A stretch of DNA of 64,000 nucleotides from Apostichopus japonicus (lineage: Eukaryota > Echinodermata > Holothuroidea > Aspidochirotida > Stichopodidae), in the NCBI RefSeq assembly GCF_037975245.1, contig NC_092580.1:20572501-20636500 (forward strand), read 5' to 3'. Numbering within the stretch: position 1 is the first letter of the stretch; every line of letters begins with the position of its first letter. The notes below the pieces were generated by a model. The model did no database searches and was not told the origin of the DNA. It saw nothing but the letters and a program-made list of their open reading frames with translations. Made by a program: the position numbers and the translations under genes. This document shows positions 1 through 64,000 of this stretch, piece after piece.

Positions 1-450
1 TCTAGTCGATGCATGGAACAGGATGCCTTATAATTTATGTCTGTTTGATGTTATGGAGAGTTTGTTTAGTTGGATAAGTCATCAATCTTCCTGGATTTGC
101 TAAGTTAAGTCTATGAGTTCAGCTTTCAAACCGAAAAAGAAAGAAAAATAAAAAAATAAAAAAAATCTGGATAATTGACCAGTCAGTTCAAATGACCTTG
201 ATCAAGGATGTACCCTAATATTGTTAAAAGAAACAACTGAGCCGGTTGTGATATGTGCCTGTTGGCAACTCATAAGTTATTCCTACAGTAGTGGGAGCAA
301 TAGTACAGCTGTTTAGTATTGTCTTATAATGTTACAACCAGCCAGTCAAAGATGATTTATATTATTATTGACCTCCGAGGAGGTATCACAGCTGATTAAA
401 AGGTTGACCATTGATTTGTTATTTGGAATATATATTAAAATAAAATAAAA

Positions 451-560
451 CTGTTAGCAAACTGCTTATCCACTAAAGCGCCTGTGTAGGAGAATGTGTA
501 AAAGTAAGTTGGCCTGACGTTTCGATCCTAGCAGGATCTTCTTCAAAGGCTAAATGACAA
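451..560 (+). repeat. Dispersed repeat, copy A, with internal hairpin
   Basis: Shares an ordered series of blocks with 4779-4890: TTA(G/A)CAAACTGC, ATCCACTAAAG, GCCTGTGTA, GAGAATGTGT, then GGCCTGACGTTTC and a CTTCTTCA tail. It contains a perfect hairpin at 524-538 (GATCCT, loop AGC, AGGATC). Conserved blocks between distant copies show a dispersed element. The family is not identified; a Penelope-like or small non-autonomous retroelement is only a guess. Confidence 0.7.
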
Positions 561-1968
561 GTAACAGTAACAGAAAGTACAAAAACACACACAGAATACA
601 GACAGGTTAATGAGCATGGTGAACCCAAAGAGATGGATGTAAGGGGCTTAGTAGACAAGGGATGGAGAGAAGAAAGAAAGAAACCAATAGGGGAAGAGGA
701 GAGGTAGGAGATAAACAATGGAGTGACAAAGAGAGGATTAAGGGAAGGGGTAGGGAATAAACTGGTGAAGGACAAAAACAGAAAGGTGTGAAGAAAAAGG
801 GTGGAAGAGAGATATGAATATATATGGAATATATATTATCATCATACATGGCATCATTGGCATGCACTTGTTAGGTGGAGACAGGTAAGTACAGTACTTA
901 ATACACAAATACAAAAGTAGGATACAGTACATGATCATTGCAGTATATGGAAATTCCTTCTGAATCGATGCATCACGTTCTTAGATTCTATCTTAACTGC
1001 ATTGGAGTATATAATCGGTCTGTTAATTCACTAAACTGGCCCAGCTGGCTATAATTATACCTTCTTCAATCTTCATGTACTGTTCGGTGTGACTCCAAAT
1101 GTTTTCCTTGCATTGTTGCAAAAAGAACCATATAATGTGGTACAATTACGCTCTTCTGGAATGACAACTGTAATATTGAACAAATTTCTACAATTTTAAA
1201 CTATTGCAAGTGTAATTAAGTTAACGGTAATATATTTGCCTCCAAGTACCGTGTACTGAGATTTGCTATATATGTAAGCATTGTTATGAGATTCTAGGAG
1301 TATAAGCCCTCTTCACTATCATTCTCAGACTGAGGCTGAATTTGCCTCAGGTGTGGAGTATACTGTAAGTCCTTGGAGGATGCCTTTAAGATGCTTGGAT
1401 TGGAATTGGCACATGGCTGACCATTGATTGACATTGTAGCATATTTTTCGGCCAGGAATTTATGTACGTACTGTATGATCATTGAGGGTTGCGAAGTACA
1501 TGTGTTATCAGTTCAATAGATTAATGCATATTTATTCATTGTAGTTCTGGACACAGCCTTAATTCAAACAACTCTAGTGTAAACTCCAATCAAATTATTA
1601 ACCAATGTCAACTACTGTTAGTATAAAGCACTCCTTTGCTAGCCAATCAGAAGCTACCATAGAATCCCTGTTTGTTGATTTTACATTCACTTGACAAACA
1701 AATTGATGTTCCTCAAATAATTTGATTTATGATTGAAAATCAATATTGCTTAAATGGCTGGTTAATGATTGAGCTACTGTAGTATTTAGACTACGATAGT
1801 TAATAGGTTGGAAGGAATCAAGTTATTCAGGTGCTATTATAAGTATTCTACAAGTACAAACTTGAAGAACTTTGAAAAATGTTGGAAGATTTTTTATTTC
1901 TTGCCAGAAGCATATACAAGGAATCTGTGATTGTGATGGTGTGTGTGTGTGTGTTTCTATGTATGTGA

Positions 1969-2083
1969 CACTTGATTCTCGGACAAATTTAACTCACTTG
2001 CTCTACGATAGTCAGATAGAACAGTATTTTCAGCAAATTGTATGGCAAGGAATCACAAAAGCTACTGGCTTTCTGGTTTATGA
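1969..2083 (+). repeat. Dispersed repeat pair, first copy
   Basis: Shares GGACAAATTTAACTCACTTG, CTCTAC, TAGTCAGATA, CAAATTGTATGGCAAGGAAT and CTGGTTT in order with 9911-10010. The second copy lacks about 16 bases after AGTCAGATA. A TG-rich stretch leads into this copy and a similar TG-rich stretch occurs at 9035-9062, so the two loci probably derive from one element. Confidence 0.7.
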
Positions 2084-4778
2084 ATCATTTGTTTATTTTC
2101 AAGTAATTATAAGTTATAAATTGCTAAATGCTAACATTTAAATAAGATATGAGTGAGTTATTAGATTCGAAGGATTACAAAGTCTCAGGATGCTGTGGTT
2201 GAAACATTTCCATTTCACTTTTTTAGAAACAGTTTGGGTTAGTGTTAATTGTGTGACAGTTTTACTTGTGATGTATCTGAAGAACAATTCGAGCATAGTT
2301 GACCTGTTTGATGTTATTCCCAGCTCACTGCGCGGGTGGGTTCAGGTATAATGGCATTCCCTCAAACGCTGTTGAGCGATGGCATTAAATTAAAGAACCT
2401 CAAGTCAGAGCACAAATAGAAGAATTAAAATTTATAATATTCCACGAGGGAGTACGATTTTGATCAAATTTACATTTTGGGAGGCCTTTTTACCTTTCGA
2501 TTTACTCTTTACGATCTCGTCCAAAACGATGCAGTCCAAGACAGAATATAATCCTTCTATATTTTACAGATTATTGTCTTGTAAAAGACTGACATTTATA
2601 CCAGCAGTATTTTTTGCCATCAAAGTGTTTTTGGGGAAAGGTCGGATTACCTCTTGCACCTGGGGTACTAAATGATGTATTTTGAAAGGTATGAATAGTT
2701 TCATTTGAATTTCTGTGACTGTCAGTTTGTGACTGAAATATCCATTTTAAGCGGCAACATCCAAGAAAAAGTTTTGTTTCATTTGACAACCTTACAGTCA
2801 AGTACACCCATCCTGTGGGATTTGTTGAGAAGAATTAAAACAAAGATTCTGTTTTCTATATTATTTTTTTCTTTCATCACCCCTTTGAGAAAGTCCTATT
2901 TATTACAGAAAGGTTGAGAAAAATTAAAGAAATTTGTAGAGATAATTGGCATTTGGCAATGAATCTTGTATATAATAGTCAAATGACACAGGACTCAAGC
3001 AGGAACTTTTGATTAATATCTCAAACAGTATTTACAATACAAATAGTAAAGGGGGGGAGGGGGGGGGGGGGGGGGTTAGCTTCAACTTGTGGTGAATGGA
3101 TGCTTTGTATTACAAAATGCAAAGAGATCTAAAACTGATTTTTATGCAGCACAATAGTATCTACTTTGGCCCACAAAACTTGCACACTCACTATTCTGCA
3201 TGTAGAGTTAGCCAACACATGTTATCATTTCTGTACTGTACAGGTGTTAAAGTGTCAAGAAGTTGTATTGCTGAATAAAGCAAAGTATAATATAGTCCTT
3301 TCGTATATCCGTCAGAGTATTCAACTCTGTTAGCATTTTTCTGTATTAATCAAAGCCTACATCTCACCCTAATTCTGGTCACCGTACAGTAAGTCAAGTT
3401 TTGACTGTAGGAATCTGATTAACATCAATTTAATACCTGCCAGCCACTTTAATTTAAATTGAGTTTTATTTTGAAGTAAGCTTGGCGGTGCTTCATTTCA
3501 TAAACAGGTTTCAAGTTAGATGTTTATTGGTGGATCATATACCAATCTCAAGCATTCAAGAATTTGATGGTGACATACTGTACAACAAAGCTATATGAAG
3601 AAAGGAATGAGTTTGCATATAAAAGATGTTATTCGGTAGGGTGAAACTGTACTCCATACTAGCCACTCCAAGCAGCCAGTTAACACTATTCGTGAGAGTG
3701 TTGTGGTGTAACTATATACTATAATTAATGCTGAAATATTTTTTATCAGATTTAGTGTGAATTACTCAAATTAAAATTGCAACTTGCATGGTCACGCAAG
3801 ACAACTTCACGCTTTACACTGTCATTGATCATACACAGTATTTTCTGTATTGCATGGTGTAATTTAGTTTGTGAGTTTTGTTGGACTAACCTTACCCCCC
3901 CCTCCCCCCCCCCCCCCCAAGATATATATACATATTGTATACATATTGTCTCCTCTGTTTTATAAACTACTGTACCAATACAGCTTTGTTCAATCACTGT
4001 ACGCTTAGGTTATACGTAGGTTGTTAGTATTATAATTTTAACACTCCCAGTCTGGTTAGGCTGGTTCATTCCTTGGTCACATACATCAGACTTGGCAAAA
4101 TAAACTTCATCGATTTCAAACACCTTTCAAAACTTTTCTTGCTTTTTGCGTCCTTTCTAGACCAAAGATGGTGTCCACATTAGTTCGAGTTGACCTCCCC
4201 CTGGTAACCACAGCCATGGCGTTAGCTATAATTACCCATTGTCATTTAGATGATCCAGCTCACCTTACAATAGCCTCTGCAAAGCCAGCAGGAAGTTCTT
4301 TGTGAGCAAAGTAGACTTGCTAGCATTCCTGACATTCTTTAGAAAAGTAGGGATTTGTCCAAAAACTGAACAGATTGGAAATCATTCTGGTTCACATCTT
4401 CAAGAGAAAGTAGTACGGGGTATTGTGTCCTCGGTAGCAAATTGGAGTTTCAGAGAAAAGTTATCATTGATGGAGTGGATGATTATTACGTTCCTTTGAT
4501 ATCTGCAAGCCCCTGTTTGTTGTACTGTAACTGGCGGTAATTTGATTCATTTATGTCATTAATTCAGGAAAAATGCAGAGAATTCAATGAAAGCTTCATG
4601 TTTGTGCTAAAATTTGCCACAATCTGGTGGTACTGTACTGTACCATTAATTAGCAGAATTAAGAAGAAAGGTACAACACATACAGTGTACATGAAAAAGT
4701 CTGTTAATCTGGTCAGCAAAAATGATGGAATTAAACATAAATCACCATAAGTTTTGTAGATCAAAATTAAACAAACAA

Positions 4779-4944
4779 TGTTAACAAACTGCATATCCAC
4801 TAAAGAGCCTGTGTAAGAGAATGTGTGTCTTGTGTGAAAGTAAGAAGGCCTGACGTTTCAATCCTATAGCAGGCTCTTCTTCAGAGGCTGAATGAAGAAG
4901 ATCCTGCTAGGATCGAAACGTCAGGCCCACTTAATTTTACACAT
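4779..4944 (+). repeat. Dispersed repeat, copy B, followed by an inverted partial copy (fold-back)
   Basis: 4779-4885 repeats copy A in the same orientation. At 4891-4944 the tail returns in reverse orientation (GAAGAAGATCC... to GTCAGGCC and TTTTACACAT). The result is a fold-back centred near 4887, with arms reaching about 4819 and 4950. The right arm carries the perfect hairpin at 4900-4914, while the left arm has a degraded version. Confidence 0.7.
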
Positions 4945-7582
4945 AATTTTTGGAGGAAAACGAAACGTTGAAATGTTGGTATTACTGTATTGTATTGTAC
5001 TGTAGGCATACATGTTCCTCTCAGAAAAACTGAAGCTGTTGTTTTTCAAACATATGCTATGTCTCTTTTATAGACTTAAATTAGCCATGTTTAATATTCC
5101 CCTTGGTAGATTCAATCATAGTGTGCATGACTACATTCCCATCAATACTCACATGGGTTTGCGGAAACAAATGAACGCATAAATGAATTTATAAACAAGC
5201 GGTTGAACAATGGCAAGGCAATCTAAACATTTTCCATTAGAATATCCTTTGATCTCCTTCATCTATTAAAGTATAGATACAGGTAAAAAAAAAAAACCAA
5301 AAACCAGCCACAAGTGAAATCAAGAATGAATTTTAAAATTTGTCAAACTTACTGTTGACATTTCATATTTTGGTATTTTCTTAAGATTAATCCAGATAAC
5401 AATGATGATGTCTGAGAACAATTGTTTGTAACTTCAAAAGTCAAAAGACTGTAAGAAACTCAATTTTAAAAATAAATTCCTTTCATGATTGGTGGAAATT
5501 CATACAAAGAAGAAGTATACTCTCAATCATTGGAAGTGATGTGTTAGGAACTGTCTCAGTGACAAAATGTTATTTAGATTTTTGGTTTTACCTTCATTAT
5601 ATGGTGTGTCAAAGTACAATTCTAGAAGGTGGATGGTTTGATAATTTGTTGCAAATCTTGTGTTAAGCATTACTCTCTTCAACAGCATTGTAGAATGCGA
5701 CTGAACCAGAAAAGCTGCTTTAATAAATTCTCTCAATAATTATAACCTTATAGTCGCAGATGTGATCTGTCAATCATCGCCATGGTGAAACATGACTCTG
5801 AGGATGTTTATAACTTCACAGTTCGACTTTTTTGATTAGAATCGTGAAGTATTATGCATCTGTTGCTAAGGACCCTTGCATAACATTATTGCATACCTGG
5901 CCGGCCATGGTGAAAGGCGATATAGTCAATTTATGGTTTTTTACTGAATTCACCTGTGAAGATTGCGAAACCGTTACAAGCTGTCGGAGGCTTCTGTAAG
6001 ACTCAGACCAGCCAACCAAAACCCCTGCTGGCTGGCTTTATGTACACCATGAGCGATGTGTACACTTACTTTTAGTTTACTGTGTCTGGTTAGGGAATGC
6101 ATGGCATGTTGCTTCTTGCCTTTTCATTGGTAGAGAGTTGAGTGCATCGCACCCAGGTTTGTTTTCAGAGCCATTCAATTGAACCAACCAACCAAAGCCT
6201 TTCGAAAAAAATCACTGCCGATGCCATTGTGCGAGTGGGATTTTATGGAAGCCTGTTAATAAAAGACCGAATGGATAAAGGACAGTATAAACCTGTAGTA
6301 GATATTTTAGGCACAAGGCAATCTTAGGAAGTTGGAAGCTTATATACTGATCCAAGTTGCTGTTGTGTATTATAGATCAGGTATACTTCCACGTGTGCAG
6401 TGTTCTTGTGTTTTTGACATTAATTTGGATTATCGTTGTTTGTTGGTGGAGGTTTGTGACACAAATTTAAACTGGTTGTTGCTATGGATACATTGAGTTG
6501 TAGAATCCATTTACTCTTCATCATCACAATTTGATTAAATTAATTTTTATTTTATTCTCTCAATATTTAATTTGTCTCTTACTTTGACTATAGTGTATAA
6601 GTTTTTTGCTTTGTTATTGGTAAAATGATAGTTAATACATACATGAAAATGAGGAATTTCATTATATTTGCGATTTGGTCTGTCATTTGAGGTATACGCA
6701 TGTACTACTTATTTATTTGCAAATTTAATTGCATCAGATTCGATGGGCAAGGTCTTGGAATCTCAGTGCCTTCCTTCACTCAAAATTTTACTCAGTTTGT
6801 TGTGATTTTGTCATAGTGATTGAATTTTAATAATTAATTCCATTTTGAAGCATCGTTTAATATTTTTAGCAACATATCATTTTTCTGTTATATTCGCTAA
6901 GAAGCTCTGTTGGTTAACAAGCAGGTACGATATTTAAATTTCTAAGAGCTGCTTACAAAAACTATGCCACTTGAAAACTAATAAATCAACTTCGTAAATT
7001 TAATTTTCCAACATTGTACTGGATGTTTCTTTGAAATATCCATTTTAGGTTTTTTTTCCCATTGCTTTAGGTTGCTTTTTTTTCTGTTGCCATTCATATT
7101 GATCAAATGCATGATCACATCAGACTAGCTTCTTTTTTTTCTTTTTTTTTTGGTGGAGACATTTTGCTACATTCTCTTATATGTTTGTCATCTGTATGTT
7201 ATCTGGATGCTTTGATGGTGCCACATCGGGGCATAAATTATTTTTCAAAGTTTGTGTAGCAGTTTTGAAGGCTCAATGTTTTGTCACTTTGTAAAATAGT
7301 ATAATTGTCTGTGTGAAAAAATTGTTATACAGATACTACACTATAGCAAGTTGCCCATTTTGCATAGTACTTTTGCTATATATGCTGTATGGGATTATAG
7401 TTATTCTCCTGTACATACATTCATTTACAATACACAGAGACTGAAAACTATTATTACATTAAATATGATTATTTAGTATGCAAGCATACCTGCATAAATG
7501 CATGCCTAAACACTATATAATACACAGCATATGTTTATGTAAAAATTACTTAAAATGCTTTCTTCTGCTTTCCTTCCGCCAG

Positions 7583-7622
7583 GATAGAGTGTAATAGCAC
7601 AGTGAGACAGAAGAATTCCAAA
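7583..7622 (+). other. Probable 5' UTR part of exon 1
   Basis: A pyrimidine-rich stretch ending TTCCGCCAG (about 7555-7582) looks like a strong 3' splice site just before the start codon. If used, transcription starts in a non-coding exon upstream and only 40 nt of leader precede ATG 7623. Inference from the sequence only. Confidence 0.5.

Positions 7623-64000
<56,378 letters not shown>

Larger units (their letters stand above)
1..7582. other. Upstream non-coding region
   Basis: No gene is supported here. It holds dispersed repeats (451-560, 1969-2083, 4779-4944), a short GT run near 1943, poly-G at 3051-3075, poly-C at 3895-3918 and T-rich stretches at 7130-7150. It probably contains the promoter and a non-coding first exon, or part of the intron joining them. 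A donor-like GTAAGA at 5996 after a more GC-rich stretch (5880-5995) is one weak candidate for a leader exon end. No TATA box or start site could be assigned. Confidence 0.6.

Noticed and set aside
511-545. Hammerhead-ribozyme-like core in the dispersed repeat (- strand GAAGA...GATC hairpin...GAAACGTC)
   Set aside because: The catalytic strand reads CTGAAGA or lacks CTG rather than CTGATGA, and GAAAC is followed directly by GTC with no room for a stem III loop. It resembles the motif but does not meet the fold.
7602-7622. Upstream GTG as the start codon
   Set aside because: Eukaryotic translation normally starts at ATG, and ATG 7623 has an excellent context just downstream.

Overview
This is animal nuclear DNA. 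It is AT-rich, dominated by introns and simple repeats, and holds one large split gene on the + strand. All 23 introns that can be placed are GT-AG, and the exons join without a frame break. The gene encodes a plexin, the cell-surface receptor for semaphorins. The repeat content (many poly-G/poly-C tracts, short hAT-like elements, a LINE tail, minisatellites) and the compact 3' exons suggest a marine invertebrate, possibly a deuterostome such as an echinoderm. The species cannot be fixed from the sequence alone.

Layout: 1-7582 is upstream non-coding DNA with dispersed repeats. A probable 3' splice site at 7581-7582 suggests that the leader is spliced from a non-coding exon further upstream. 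Coding starts at 7623 in a 1.17-kb exon carrying the signal peptide and most of the sema domain. Two short exons finish the sema propeller by 11226. A 21.7-kb intron (11227-32912) follows, then the first PSI module (32913-33685), then a 12.7-kb intron (33686-46395). From 46396 to the window end, 19 closely spaced exons encode IPT1, PSI2, IPT2, PSI3, IPT3 to IPT6, one transmembrane helix, the juxtamembrane segment, the first part of the split GAP domain and the start of the Rho-binding insert. The window ends inside coding exon 24, so roughly the last 250-300 residues are missing. The visible coding sequence is 4774 nt (1591 codons).

The juxtamembrane and GAP motifs look most like plexin-A. 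One GAP segment is unusual: the Thr-Glu-Ser that normally follows the twin arginine is replaced by Gly-Ala-His. Beside the transmembrane exon, the exon end and its splice donor are triplicated in tandem, and any extension past the first donor meets a stop after four more codons (GKKC) following the Glu before the splice junction.

No second gene, RNA gene, CRISPR array or virus-like gene could be supported. The large introns hold two hAT-like MITEs, a LINE 3' remnant, a perfect 18-bp hairpin, several minisatellites, a (TA)n array and a few CpG-dense islets that could be regulatory. I found no clear new biological system. The most testable novelties are the donor triplication and the divergent GAP motif.
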